Source: Nemertoderma westbladi
Lineage: Eukaryota; Xenacoelomorpha; Nemertodermatida; Nemertodermatidae
DNA length: 62,694 bases
Direction: 5' to 3'
Assembly: GCA_032718475.1 (NCBI GenBank)
Contig: JAUCBJ010005778.1
Span: forward strand, 1 to 62,694
Under the pieces are notes generated by a model. That model was not told the DNA's origin. It made no database searches and was given only the letters and a program-made list of their open reading frames with translations. Each line of letters starts with the position of its first letter. Position 1 is the first letter of the stretch. Below are positions 9,803 through 20,727 of the stretch, one piece after another. The position numbers and the translations under genes are program-made.

Positions 9803-11164
9803 ATGACGTCAGCGAGCATCCTTGTTATTGGCGCTGGACCTTCAGGTCTTTCAGTGCTGGATGCCTTTAATAATGCCTCTAAAAAGGGCCATTCTCTCCC
9901 CAAGATAGTTTGCTATGAACGCGCTGCTGAGCCTTTGGGTCAATGGAACGCTTATACATGGAAGACAGGCACAGACGAACACGGCCTACCTGTACACCAG
10001 AGTCAGTATAAGTTTTTGTGGGCTAATGGGCCTAAAGAAGTGTACGAATATCCAGATTATACATACATGGATCATTTTGGGAAAAAGACGCCATCATTTC
10101 CACCAAGAATGGCAATCTGTGATTATTTAAAAGGTAAATTTATCCATGAACAATTTCTACGCTTCATCAATTTCAACACCTACGTGAAATACGTTCGATT
10201 TATTGAAGATAAACATATGTTTGAAGTGAGATCGTTGAATCTATCCACGAAAGAGGAACACTTGGAAAGTTTTGACTACGTGGTTGTTGCTACTGGTCAT
10301 TTTTCGACCCCCAACATGCCGGAATTTGATGGTATGGATACATTCCCTGGTTCGGTTATTCATTCGCACAATTTCAGAGATGCCCGTGTGTACATCGGTA
10401 AACGCGTGCTAATTATAGGTTCCAGTTATTCAGGAGACGATATCGCCATGCAGATCATGAAATTTGGTGCCGGTTCGGCGACCGTGAGTTACCGCACTAA
10501 AGCGCCGAAATATAATTGGCCATCCCCAGAAATTGATGAGAAACCCTTAGTCAAGTCTGTCAAGGGAAAATGTGTGAATTTCATTGATGGATCCTCCAGC
10601 GAATATGATGCTATCATCCTCTGCACTGGGTATCTCCATGATTTTCCTTTTCTTGAAAGAAATCTTCATCTGGAAACAACCAACACATTATACCCACCAC
10701 TCTATAAAGGAGTCGTTTGGATAAATAACCCACAATTGTTTTATGTTGGAATGCAAAACCTATTCTATACCTTCACAATGTTATACGCCCAGGGCACATA
10801 TGTAAAAGATGTTATTCTGGATAACATTCGATTACCTGAGGCCAGCGCCATGTTAGCTGATATGAATGAATGGATTTCGTTATTGAAGAAATGTACAATG
10901 GAAACAGAAATGATAGATTTTCAAACCGATTATGTAGTAAATCTTTCCAAACAGGTGAAGATGCCTTACGATCTGAACGTTTCAGCGCTGTTACACGAAT
11001 ATTTTGCCACCAGGAAGGAAGATATGGGAACTTATAGAGACAAGGCGTATACTTCCATTTTTTCCAAGGAATTGGCTTCGTTACCCACAACTCCATGGTG
11101 GAATTCTATGAATGAATCCAAGGAAGCTTTTGTGCACAATGATCAATCTCTTTATGACAACTGA
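9803..11164 (+). CDS. Flavin-containing monooxygenase, bacterial trimethylamine monooxygenase type (copy 1)
   Basis: Encodes 453 residues from ATG at 9803; a reading starting at TTG 9788 is not biologically expected. Class B flavin monooxygenases use FAD, NADPH and O2 to N- or S-oxygenate soft nucleophiles; the nearest type I recall is bacterial Tmm, which makes trimethylamine N-oxide. Visible motifs: FAD site GAGPSG 10-15; WANGPKE with Asn75, which aligns with the oxygen-handling Asn of that family; ATGHFSTP 163-170; FMO signature FPGSVIHSHNF 181-191; NADPH site GSSYSG 206-211; CTGY 274-277. Length matches Tmm (about 450) rather than vertebrate FMOs (about 530, with a membrane tail); no membrane segment is seen, so it is probably soluble. 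The gene has no intron. A paralogue lies 12 kb downstream and a dead 5' fragment 0.6 kb upstream. The actual substrate cannot be read from sequence. Confidence 0.92.
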   Translation: MTSASILVIGAGPSGLSVLDAFNNASKKGHSLPKIVCYERAAEPLGQWNAYTWKTGTDEHGLPVHQSQYKFLWANGPKEVYEYPDYTYMDHFGKKTPSFPPRMAICDYLKGKFIHEQFLRFINFNTYVKYVRFIEDKHMFEVRSLNLSTKEEHLESFDYVVVATGHFSTPNMPEFDGMDTFPGSVIHSHNFRDARVYIGKRVLIIGSSYSGDDIAMQIMKFGAGSATVSYRTKAPKYNWPSPEIDEKPLVKSVKGKCVNFIDGSSSEYDAIILCTGYLHDFPFLERNLHLETTNTLYPPLYKGVVWINNPQLFYVGMQNLFYTFTMLYAQGTYVKDVILDNIRLPEASAMLADMNEWISLLKKCTMETEMIDFQTDYVVNLSKQVKMPYDLNVSALLHEYFATRKEDMGTYRDKAYTSIFSKELASLPTTPWWNSMNESKEAFVHNDQSLYDN

Positions 11165-12189
11165 AAGTTTCAATAACTATTTAGTCTGCTCCCAGTAATG
11201 ATTTTTGTATTTGTATGTAATAATTATATGGTATTAAATGCTACAGTCTGTTATTGTTTCTCGCCCACCTGCTTTTGTAATATTCATCACTGACCTACAT
11301 ACATAGCTACAAATTATATTATGCATACGACTCCATTCAGAACGAACATATTAATTTTGGAATTACTATGCAACCTTCACTTATCACATTATCAAGAAAT
11401 AAAAGCAGTGTCCTGTGTTACAGAGTTGTGTCAACAATCTACCTCTCATGTCTATTGACACCGACTTCTGAATATCTGACTGAATCCAAATATTCAAAGC
11501 AAAGATTGCTACAATTACAATATCACAGAAATTTCTAATTCGTAATTCTTGTTAAGCTGAAAAATATATAATAAGGTGAATCTACTCATATCAAACCGGT
11601 AATCTGCTCTGTTCAGCCTACATAAATCGGCCTCATCTGTAATGGTTGTCCATTTGTTAAATCAGAATACCGTAGTCGAAGACAGTAGATACGGAAAGAC
11701 TCACCCACCAGTTCTAGTTTTTTCGATGTTTTGAATTAATATTGCAAATTTTCCGAGGAACACGATCAAATTTCCGTTACTATTGAATACACGAGTGGAA
11801 CGGATGTTGAGCAACTTGACCCCGGAATTTCGCAACAGACATGACGTAACTCAACGTTCCCCTTCATACCTTTCTCTCAAATACACCAACCCACACTCCC
11901 CTATGTACCTTGACTTACCTATATTACATGGTGAAGGTATCGTATAATAATTTTTGTGCTTATTTACACTGGATGACGGGGGCGTATTTTTAATTAAAAA
12001 ATAATAATTGTATTGTAAGTAATCATAATGTGAATATTTTTAGAGAAACTTAGTGGGTATACATACAAGCTGTTAGTGCGGTGCGGTGTGGTGGAGGCGC
12101 CAAGGATATAAAATATAGATGTAAAGGGGGGGGGCAATTCCAGGGGCCTTCAATTTCTATTTATAGGCTTACCATGACCTACTGTACTA
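11165..12189. other. 3' flank of monooxygenase copy 1
   Basis: AATAAA at 11398-11403, about 235 bases past the stop codon, is the best candidate polyadenylation signal. I see nothing coding between there and the LTR element; a short G run lies near 12126. Confidence 0.4.
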
Positions 12190-12473
12190 CGCCAGTCCAG
12201 CAGCTCTGCTGCTTAGTGATATTGAGATTGCTCTGCTCTAGCCAATAAGAGCCGAGCACCAGTTAGGCTTGGGTAGCGCTGGTACAGACTGACTCTCTAT
12301 TCTGTACCTACAGACCTACTACTGCCCCATTCCTGTAGTAAGTCACAGCAGTATTGTACCGTGCTGTATTGTACAATAATTATTATATAATATACAATAA
12401 TTATATTCACCTTATCTGGTTGTTACGCAATTAACCTACTGTTAATACCGGGCAGCTTACCATCATATTGGCG
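12190..12473 (+). repeat. 5' LTR
   Basis: About 284 bp, bounded by CGCCA and TGGCG instead of the usual TG and CA. It aligns with 15790-16119 with only a few per cent substitutions, apart from an extra block of about 46 bp in the 3' copy. Confidence 0.85.
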
Positions 12474-12495
12474 TGGTGGCAGCGATAGGGTTGAT
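12474..12495 (+). other. Primer binding site
   Basis: Directly after the 5' LTR comes tggtggcagcgatagggttg. It starts with TGG, the complement of a tRNA CCA end, and is spaced like acceptor stem, T stem and T loop. I cannot name the tRNA with confidence. Confidence 0.6.
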
Positions 12496-12669
12496 TCAGA
12501 CATTCAGAACTCAGAACACCACCACCCTTAACTCTGCTGCTCTGCCATACCAGATTTCAAATAAATACTGGTACTTTAATACCATACGGTGTATCTGCCC
12601 TTTATAGGTCCTATATAAAATATAGGCCTACCCTGTTACCCCTATCCAATCATACAAATCTGCACCTAA

Positions 12670-13500
12670 TGGCCGCCTCTACCTTAAGCCCACCAAAGCT
12701 GCATACATTATCTAAAGTCGAGACAATTACCTCATTTGAATAGTGGCGGTAAACATTGACGTATACACTCGCCCTTGATCCGGAATTCGCACGGTTTACC
12801 GAGGCTGGTGCTACTTGGGGTCAAAAAAACCCCAACAACCCGAACCGCGATCTCCAGGATGATCCGGGTCACCATACCAGTAGCCCGGTGCCGTACAGCC
12901 GCCACCCAACAAGCAGCCGCACTTGAGCTAATGCTTGGGCAGATTGCCAACTACGCCCCAATTATCTCAAGAAATTCCATTGTCCGCTCTACCACATCTC
13001 TAATTACCATCTGGCAGGTCATACGCCAGCATTACGGTTTCCAATCTACTGGTGCGAGATTCCTCGATTTTGCCACCATCCACCTCGAAACTGAGGAGAT
13101 GCCTGAGGACCTATATCAACGGCTAACTGCCTTCATGGAAGACATCCTCCTGTCCCAGGCAGGAGGCATTACCCACCATAGGGTAGCCCCCATGGAAGAT
13201 GAGGAAGTTTCCCCTTCACTCAAAAAATTTCATTGTCATGACATGGTTGTGCCTTATCCATGAAGACTTAACACGCCTTGTACAACAGCGATATGGAACT
13301 GAGCTGCGTTCACACACCCTGGCCTCCATAAAACCAAGCCTGAGCCAAGCATCCCCCCAAGCACTTCCCTCCTTGAGGAAATCCATGCATCAACCGAAGT
13401 GCGTTCCTTCTGCTCCCACACTGTCAAAGCCCGTCGACCAGGACCACCAGTAACCAAGCAAAGGAGTGACGCCCAACACCGACAGTTGTTGTTGCAACAT
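12670..13500 (+). pseudogene. gag remnant of the LTR element
   Basis: ATG at 12670 starts a short frame (MAASTLSPPKLHTL) that soon meets stops. Gag-like text then continues in other frames, for example [13 protein letters not shown]... (about 12923 on) and [16 protein letters not shown]. At least two frameshifts are needed to follow it, so it is broken. Confidence 0.65.
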
Positions 13501-14748
13501 TCACGCACTAGCCCGACCTGTGCACTATGTTACCAGGTAGGTCGTCATCCTATAGACCATTTTCTGAGTAACTGCCCCTTTCTACCCGAACGTGACCGTA
13601 AATACATTACTCGTACCCATCTTATAGATCTTGAGGATGAAGGGGATGAGGAAGTTAATGATATTTCCGTTGTTGAGTTAGATAATTTTTTGGAGGACTC
13701 ACCCCGAGTCCAACGTGTTGCAGTTGTTCACTCCCCATATCTCGATGTATGTACCAATGGAAATGCGTACCGTATTACCCTGGACTGTGGATCCAAATCA
13801 AATCTTATCTGGGAATCACTAATGCGAACGCTAGGAGTAACTATATCGCCCAGCTCCCAGCAAGTGCCAACCCTTGCTGATGGTAAATCCACCCTCCTTG
13901 TTATTGGTGAAACTACCTTCAGTATGTCACATAAATCATTAACTTTTCCATTTACTGGCCTTGTAGTCTCCTCCTTGGGAACCCGTGTTATGGCTGGAAT
14001 GCCATTTCTACAGGCAAACAATATCAGCATTCGTCCTGCCCTTAACAGAATCACATTCCGTGATGGCAGTTCAGCCATATATACTCCATCATCACCAGCT
14101 ATACCTAATGTGTGGTGCATTGAGTCTACCCTCCTCCATGCTCCTTCCCACTCATCTGTGATATGGCCTGGAGACTCCCTCTCCCTTGCATCTGCTCCAC
14201 CCCGTATTGTTCCACAACAATCTGAACCACCACCTGTTGCTATTGGTCTGTCATTTGCAGCCGACATTATGCGCCAAAATCGTCAATATATACTACTTAT
14301 ATGTGAAACAGTATCATCATTTACAGCTGCATGCATCATCCATGATGAGCGCTGCAAGACACTTCGAGATGCATTACTTACCCTATGTATTGGCCTGAAT
14401 CCCCTCGATGGTCCACCTGCTATTATCCGAGTCCTCCCTGCACCTGCATTCCGAGCCCTTTGTAATGATGCTAGTCTTGCACATCACCATTTTCTCCTTG
14501 CAATTGGTCGCCCCAAAAATGTTAATAAAAATCCTGTAGCTGAGCATGCAGTGCATGAACTAGAAGAAGAATTATTACGCCTACAACCCACTGGTGGCCC
14601 CTTCTCACCCCTAAATGTTGTTTTTGCTGTGGCTAACCTGAATGCCCATATCCGCTCATGTGGACTATCCTCTCGCGAAATTATATCACACTGGGATCAT
14701 TTCACTGGGGAACAGATTCCCATCGATGACACTGCCCTCATTGATTGA
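13399..14748 (+). pseudogene. Protease-integrase ORF lacking reverse transcriptase
   Basis: A 449-codon open frame; the GTG at 13399 is just the frame edge, not a proven start. Zinc knuckle: Cys41, Cys44, His54, Cys59 (CALCYQVGRH...). Aspartic-protease fold about 123-225 with Asp129-Cys130-Gly131 at the active-site position, where DSG or DTG is expected, and VMAGMPFL near 197-204. From about residue 284 the text turns straight into integrase core (FAADIM with Asp289; NPVAEHAVHELEEELL with Glu382). The second catalytic Asp expected before the PAPAF segment (347-351) appears replaced (Leu346). So reverse transcriptase and RNase H were lost, yet the junction stayed in frame. Activity of either enzyme is doubtful. 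Confidence 0.75.
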
Positions 14749-15375
14749 CAACAGCAGGTTCGATCAGCCAACCACGCAGTAAGCGAACACTCCAAGCTCC
14801 GCCGCCTGGCTGTAACCCCCCCCCCCCCCCCCCCCCCCACAAAACACACTCCGCATTGGTGATCTTGTCTATCTATACATAGATGGCAACAAGACAATGG
14901 GTCGTCCTCGTTACAATATATAATATAAATAAATATAATATATAATAATAGTATACAATATATATTTGCTGGACGTCAGCTACGAGCCCATGCCTACCGT
15001 GTCCTTCGGTTGGAATGCTACCGCGTGCCATATCGCGACCCACCCCCTGGACATTGTCCAGAGTCTTCGGATGAGGACGATGATGAGCATCAGCCCACCT
15101 CTACGTCAACTCTTCCGACTTCCACGATGATGAACATCAGCACACCTTTACATCAACTCTTCCGACTCCCATAGATGCTGGTGATCCATCGCATCGACAT
15201 TTGCCACCAGTGAACTTACCCCCACTGGGCGCCCCTCCAATCACTGGTACAAGCTCAGTACCTCTGCCATCTAACAGTCAAGATTGCACAGTGGCACCCA
15301 CACTGGCATCGTTACGCCCTCGTAATAGCTTACAGCCCCCTAATTATTATGGTTTTAACAGATCATAATCACCAT
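14749..15375 (+). pseudogene. C-terminal pol remnant of the LTR element
   Basis: Frames after the stop at 14746-14748 continue integrase C-terminal-like text (QQVRSANHAVSEHSKLRRL, then LRAHAYRVLRLECYRVPYR and an acidic SSDEDDDEH). It is interrupted by a poly-C run (about 14816-14838) and an AT-rich insert (about 14915-14965). Confidence 0.55.
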
Positions 15376-15763
15376 ATAGGCCTTTGTTGTTTTTTTGTTT
15401 ATGTTCTATAATACTATTTGTTAGTTGTTCTTGCATGTATATAGAAACTGAGAATACCATAGTGACGCTGTGGATATAATATGTAATCTTATCTATTAAC
15501 CATATACACAGACTAGAGAGCTTACCTCTATGTGATCGTATTGTAATATTTTCTATGTATGCCCATATTGCTTTATTATCTGTTAGTTATATATTTTGAT
15601 CTATTATCCATATATGTACACATTAGTTTATATCGCGATACTCTACTGTTTTGGGCACATTTATTTATATTTACGTATTTACACAGTTAGTCTAAAATGT
15701 ATATGTGCACTTATTTACCGTGAGCAAACCAGCAATCGTTAAACTGATGGCCAGTTCCAAACT

Positions 15764-15782
15764 GAAAGTAAAAAGAAAAAAA
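15764..15782 (+). other. Polypurine tract
   Basis: gaaagtaaaaagaaaaaaa lies just upstream of the 3' LTR start, the standard place for plus-strand priming. Confidence 0.6.
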
Positions 15783-15789
15783 TCAATTG

Positions 15790-16119
15790 CGCCAGTCCAA
15801 CAGCTCTGCTGCTTAGTGATATTGAGATTGCTCTGCTCTAGCCAATAAGAGCCGAGCACCAGTTAGGCTTGGATAGCCCCGGTACAGACTGACTCTCTAT
15901 TCTGTACCTACCGACCTACTACTGCCCCATTCCTGTAAGTCACAGCAGTATTGTACCGTGCTGTATTGTACCTACATTGCAATAATTATTATATAATACA
16001 ATAATTATATTCACCTTATCTGGTTGTTACCCAATTAACCTACTTGTTAATAAATATATAGTATATCATATTTTTACCTGCCTACTTTATTATCAGGGCA
16101 GCTTACCATCATATTGGCG
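15790..16119 (+). repeat. 3' LTR
   Basis: About 330 bp, paired with 12190-12473. It carries an extra AT-rich block of about 46 bp before the shared 'ggcagcttaccatcatattg' end. Confidence 0.85.
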
Positions 16120-17560
16120 CTATAATTATAGTAGTAGGCCTAGTCAGTCTCATCTCTTTACTGTCAGTCCATATTACTTTGAAATAATTTACAGCATAAT
16201 TCTATGACAGACCAACCGAAATTAAATTTTGATTTTTGGGCTGCCGATGCTGGGATGAAAAATTTGATATGTCGCGGCGAGAACTTTGACTTAATTCGGA
16301 GCGAATTTTCGGCTGGCTGGGAGCGACTTTTGATTTTTTCGGCTGGCGGGGAGTGAATTCAATTCAACCTATACTGTTACATTATCCATTAGTATTCCAA
16401 CTATAACTCTGCACTCACAACGGCAACGCTTCCAACATTTCAAAACTATCTGACCAACTCCGTTTCCAACCGCCTCCTCCACCCTGATTGGTTCTGCCAT
16501 TTCAAATAGATTATTAGCTATTGAGCCATTACATTTGATATGAATTTGAGAATATTTGACCTATTTTTGAAAATTTATTACAATAATAAAATTTAAGTTA
16601 ATTAATAACTGTTTCAAGATGAGCTTGTACATCCTGATCATGGTTGGAGTGGTGGGTGGGGGTGCGCGGGTACAAAATACACATCTTAGAGGGATCATAA
16701 GATTCGTTTCTAGTGGGCGGGATCAAAAAAACTTTAGGGACCTAAATACCCCTGGGGTCTAAGGACTTGAGAGCCGCAGCAGCCAGGTCCAAGAACTAAC
16801 AGTTCCAGCTAGCCCCATTTTCTCCTTCTTTAACTGGCGATTATCATTTTGTAGCTCACCCAAACCAAGCAGCAGCACCTTGATCTGGTTTTTACATTCC
16901 TGGGCTTCCAATCTGGAGACACTGGTTCGATTCTTAAATGAGGCAGCAATGTTTTGGCACACAATGCTGCAGCCCATGCTTCCATCCTTAACTGTTCGAT
17001 AAATGGGAACTAATGTAACTCGGGTAACAGATTGGAAGATTTTACTGTGGAAGATCGCCCATGGTGGTGAACAGGCATTCCTTGGCTTATCGATGGATCA
17101 TTAAAGATTCTCCCATTCATTATTCTTTGTCTGGACTCAGCTTATAGGAACCCGATCAATTAATCCCAGTCTAGGAATATATCGGAAAAAAGCTTATCCT
17201 AAGAGATTTATTATATAGCCGAAGTTACGCATATTTGTCTTTTGATTAAACAAGTGATCTTGACAATTTTTGTGACCCTAATGTACTAATCTTCAGCTCA
17301 CTCCAACCACAATGATCGACTTAAGTGTGTGTAAACAACTTCAAAATAGTAGTAAAGCGAATAGTTCACGAGATATTGTACAAAGGGGGTTGTCATGTCA
17401 TGTTCACCATCACATTCATATGTAAGATATTGCACAAAAGGACCAGCTCGCAGCTGGTCAAACCAACATTGCATATCACCAAAAACAATGCGTCACATTA
17501 CGATACCTTAAAATTTAAAAACAATTAAATAAAGAATAAGAATAAAGTGATGGGCGCGAC
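16120..17560. other. Non-coding stretch
   Basis: It includes two near-copies of 'ttttcggctggc(t/g)gggag' near 16300-16350. A 72-codon minus-strand frame (16759-16977) has a weak coiled-coil look (LEAQECKNQIKVLLLGLGEL) but no recognised family. I see no supported gene. Confidence 0.35.
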
Positions 17561-17695
17561 TCCTATACCAAGTTTTGATCTCATCTAGTTTCAACTGATC
17601 CTCATTTTATCGACCCCAGTTGATGAATTAAAGCCTACCAGGGGCTAACTGTTAGCCGAATTGAATTGAAAGGCTGAATGCTCCCTGGCTTTCGT
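17560..17695 (-). repeat. SINE-like element with a 'ggtcgataaaat' core
   Basis: The reverse complement contains 'catcaactggggtcgataaaat' style text, matching the core of the SINE at 54745-54905. No clear A and B boxes were found, so this is probably a 5'-truncated copy. The core resembles octopus and squid SINEs as I remember them; this was not searched. Confidence 0.5.
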
Positions 17696-18030
17696 CAAAG
17701 TAGAGTGATAATATAATGTAATTGTTGAACAAATGGATGAGTTCAACACAGTTAAATCATGGAAGACTAATCCAGCATTTTGAGCAACAACTCGATAACA
17801 TTACACCCGCTAAATCGATCACTGCAGTTTTAATAGGTCTATTATTAACACTGTGTTATAACTAGAAGTTTTATTTTTAGTGGCTATGTCGGATAGTGTC
17901 GCACATTGACTGAAATTGAAAAAAGTGATTTCCGGTGATAATTTTTTTTTTTTTTTTTTTTTTATTAGATACATATGTTCCAGAACATTTATTATAATAT
18001 AGTATAATGAAAGTAAATCAATTAGCACAA
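17696..18030. other. Non-coding stretch with a long T tract
   Basis: A run of about 23 T lies at 17941-17963. It is the only long A/T homopolymer I noticed; most long homopolymers in this window are C or G. Confidence 0.4.
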
Positions 18031-18570
18031 TAATTAATTAGTAAGGACGCCGGACAATAACATTTCCCCAAAGTTCCACTCAACAGTCGTTCGTTCCACC
18101 AATCGCCACGCCTTGTTGGCCCCGCCCCAATCACTGGCGCCTCCAGCCAATGGTGCAGTCTGCCCTGTGGCAGTGGGCGCAACTGCGGCGGAAGGTGTCG
18201 TAGCCGCCCACTCGTCGCCGGCCCAGTCCTGACCGAGTCCCGCAGTCGGTTGGGTCTTCATATCGGCGTTGTTCCCCTCAATCCAGAGCCGTCCCCGAAT
18301 CCGAGTCCGCGCCAGGAACGCCGTCCACCTCGAAGACAGAGGGAGCTTGATCGCAGGAGGGCAAATTCCAGTCCCCGACGCACTCCACCCAGGATGCAGG
18401 CGAATCCTCGGTTCCTCATTGATTCCCGTCTTGCCACGAGGGTTTCAGCCAGGTGTCGGATGAGGATCTTGGCTTCTGCGCACCACACTCCGTCGGTGGT
18501 ACCTACTAGTGGTGTGAAGGCCATGCGCCTGTCTTCACATACAACATGGTAGTGCGACTTCTTCTGGCGT
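18031..18570 (-). pseudogene. LINE ORF2 C-terminal fragment, GC-rich
   Basis: Minus-strand text runs from about 18570 (SLLEQRARQKKSHYHVVCED) into MAFTPLVGTTDGVWCAEAKI and then LIRHLAETLVARRE and LRSSSLCLRGGRRSWRGLGF, ending near 18258. This pattern (F-x-PLV-x-TTDG, REAK-like, LCLRGSR, WR-x-LG-x-DG) is the C-terminal tail of a retroelement polyprotein seen widely in aquatic animals (recalled). The block is far more GC-rich than its surroundings. A 75-codon frame beyond it (18034-18261) contains W/A/T-rich text of unknown meaning. Confidence 0.6.
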
Positions 18571-19402
18571 GCCCGCTGCTCCAGGAGGGACTCTGTCGAC
18601 CGGTTGGCCTGGATATACGAAGTTGCGTCAGGGTTGCGTCAGTGTCCGGTGAGAATTGGTCGCATATGAAATACTAGTATTGTTTTGGTTAGAAAACAGC
18701 GACACTGTAAAATGGTCTTTTTCCTATATTAAATTAACATTTTACACCCAGTAAAAACATATTTCGTTGTAGCACCATTACTTTGCACCATTAACTCGGA
18801 TATGGATATATTGATGTGATTTTTACTATTTTCAAGGTAACCTGCACGCACCCATTAAGTCGATCAATGTGGTTAAATGAGCCTACTGTAAGAATATTAC
18901 TTAGGGGTACAAGAAGTTGGTCAAGACGAAAATGGAGTATAAGAGGCAATCGTCCACAGTGTTTGTGCTACATATAGATATAGTTTATTTGCATTAAATT
19001 TTTTAAAACGACTATTAGAATGAAAAGTAACATTTTTGAGTAACATATGAATATATATATGGAAACAATAAAATAATTAGGATTTTGGCCTTGTCTACAG
19101 TCAATTTATATATCAGTTAGATCAGGAAAACTGTACTTTAGTCAAGGACTTTAGTCCACTATCAGGCAGTACTGCAATGATAGGTCGGGTTGTCTGCCTT
19201 GGGGATGGCTATCCTCGGCCATGGGTGATTAACTAATTTTAAACAAGAATATAATATTATAATAATTTACTAACGAACTTCTGATCTCAACTGAGATGTA
19301 GTACATAAATTACTATTAAATTATAATAATTTAATATATTTAATAATAAATTATTCTCATAATTTATAGCGCCAGTCAGGGCAGAACAAACAATTTCTAC
19401 TA
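18571..19402. other. Non-coding AT-rich stretch
   Basis: I see no gene, repeat or RNA that I can support. Confidence 0.3.
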
Positions 19403-19403
19403 G

Positions 19404-19511
19404 CATTTTATTTCTATTCGCGTACGACCTACCATCAAATATATTAAATTCAGTGCAATTTCTATATATTTAATATATAGAAATTGCACGTACGCGAATA
19501 GAAATAAAATT
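19404..19511. repeat. Nested inverted repeat at a LINE junction
   Basis: An 18-bp perfect palindrome arm pair (gtgcaatttctatatatt, centre near 19471) is embedded in a second inverted pair, attttatttctattcgcg near 19404-19427 and cgcgaatagaaataaaat near 19490-19510. An unpaired segment of about 26 bases lies in the left arm. The right arm runs directly into the LINE fragment at 19512. Confidence 0.7.
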
Positions 19512-19785
19512 GTTGCAGGATATTGCTTTCGCCGTGAGGACCAGCCAGTGCATAATCTTGTACTTTGGCAGCCTCATGGAGTGAATAAGCATGGTGGACA
19601 GCCCATGACTTTCTTGAGACGCATCTTAAAGGACACTGGCCTTGAAGATGCGGATGATCTAGCAAATGTCATGGGTGATAGGGAGTTGTGGCGGTGCAAT
19701 TTTGTCGATAAGCCGGCACAGCATTCTTAAAAATGTAGCTGCAATGCAGCATGCCGATCCTAGTAGTGGTAGTAGTAGGATGATA
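19512..19785 (+). pseudogene. LINE ORF2 C-terminal fragment with (TAG)n-like 3' end, copy A
   Basis: Plus-strand text REDQPVHNLVLWQPHGVNKH ... GDRELWRCNFVDKPAQHS stops at 19728-19730. It is followed by 'gctgcaatgcagcatgccgatcctagtagt', the same 3' end found at 25085 and 58255 on the minus strand. It is a 5'-truncated insertion. Confidence 0.8.
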
Positions 19786-19811
19786 AATATACATTAATAA
19801 TAATAATAATA

Positions 19812-19842
<31 letters not shown>

Positions 19843-20011
19843 TTATATCGCGCCTTTCTATGAACTTTAAACAAGGCGCCAGAAGTAAAAAGTAAAAAGC
19901 AGATCTCCTGCATGTACATAATAAAACAACATTCTAAAAAATACTTAGACGATAAATGAGTTAAAGTTCTTTAAAATAATATTTGCACAGAGTAGTGATG
20001 GCATCAATAAT

Positions 20012-20446
20012 TCAATAGGTTGTTGCGTTGTTGTATTCCTGCATGTAAAGATATGTTTTGAGTTTCGCTTTGAATATCCCAATGGAGTCAGCGTTTCGTA
20101 TGTCATCAGGTAGCGCATTCCAAATGGTTGGGGCAGATACTGAGAATGCTCGCTTACCATAATGTTCCGAGCGGTAGCGTGGGATTACAAGTAGACCCTT
20201 GTCTGTAGAACGCAGTTCGCGCGTGGGATTGTACAATGTAAGCCGATTAATCAGGTAACTTGGTGCTGTACCACGAAGGCATTTGAAGGTTATCATTGCA
20301 ATCTTAAACTCTATTCTACGACAGATCGGTAACCAGTGGAGATCTCGTAATGTTGGTGTAATGTGGTCATGTTTCTTGACACCGCACAGTAACCGGGCTG
20401 CGGAATTTTGTACGAATTGGAGTCTATTCAATGTCTTAGCAGACAA
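20012..20446 (-). pseudogene. L2-like LINE ORF2 C-terminal domain
   Basis: This 144-codon piece downstream of the polymerase carries LRDLHWLPICRRIEFKIAM and PSYLINRL-type text, then LLVIPRYRSEHYGKRAFSVS, the common post-RT domain of L2/CR1-like elements. It ends in its own stop just before the 3' tail. Confidence 0.85.
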
Positions 20447-20727
20447 TCCAAAATAAAGTGAGTTATTTATATCTAGCTTGTTAGTAATAAAGCAATGAAT
20501 TAATATCTCAAGTGAATCTTTGCTCAGGTAACGTAATTCGTGCTAAATTACGCAAAAGGAAGAAATATTCTCTAACAACCACTCCTATCTGTTTTTCAAG
20601 GGTTAGATGCGAATCCATAATTAATCCAATATTCTTTGCAGAGGAACTACATGCAACATAGTCGTTGCCGATATGGATTGATTTCACATTAACCTGAGCA
20701 CCAAATGTCGACTGGAGCAGGAGGATC

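Larger units (their letters stand above)
12190..16119 (+). mobile_element. Gypsy-like LTR retrotransposon, internally deleted
   Basis: Two direct LTRs (12190-12473 and 15790-16119) flank about 3.3 kb with a primer binding site, a gag remnant, a zinc knuckle plus protease, integrase sequence and a polypurine tract. The reverse transcriptase and RNase H section expected between protease and integrase is absent. The gag part is split over frames by indels. The protease-integrase style matches a Gypsy/Mag-like lineage common in marine invertebrates (recalled). LTR boundaries are set by loss of similarity; flanks tacta/ctata give no clear target-site duplication. With no polymerase, it could move only with help from another element. 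Confidence 0.85.

Noticed and set aside
13728-14267. 179-codon minus-strand frame opposite the LTR element ORF
   Set aside because: Antisense shadow of the protease region; the sense strand carries the recognisable domains.
18034-18261. Ribosomal protein SA C-terminus-like text (DWAGDEWAATT...)
   Set aside because: Only W/A/T composition is shared. The adjacent upstream text is clearly a retroelement C-terminus, not RPSA.
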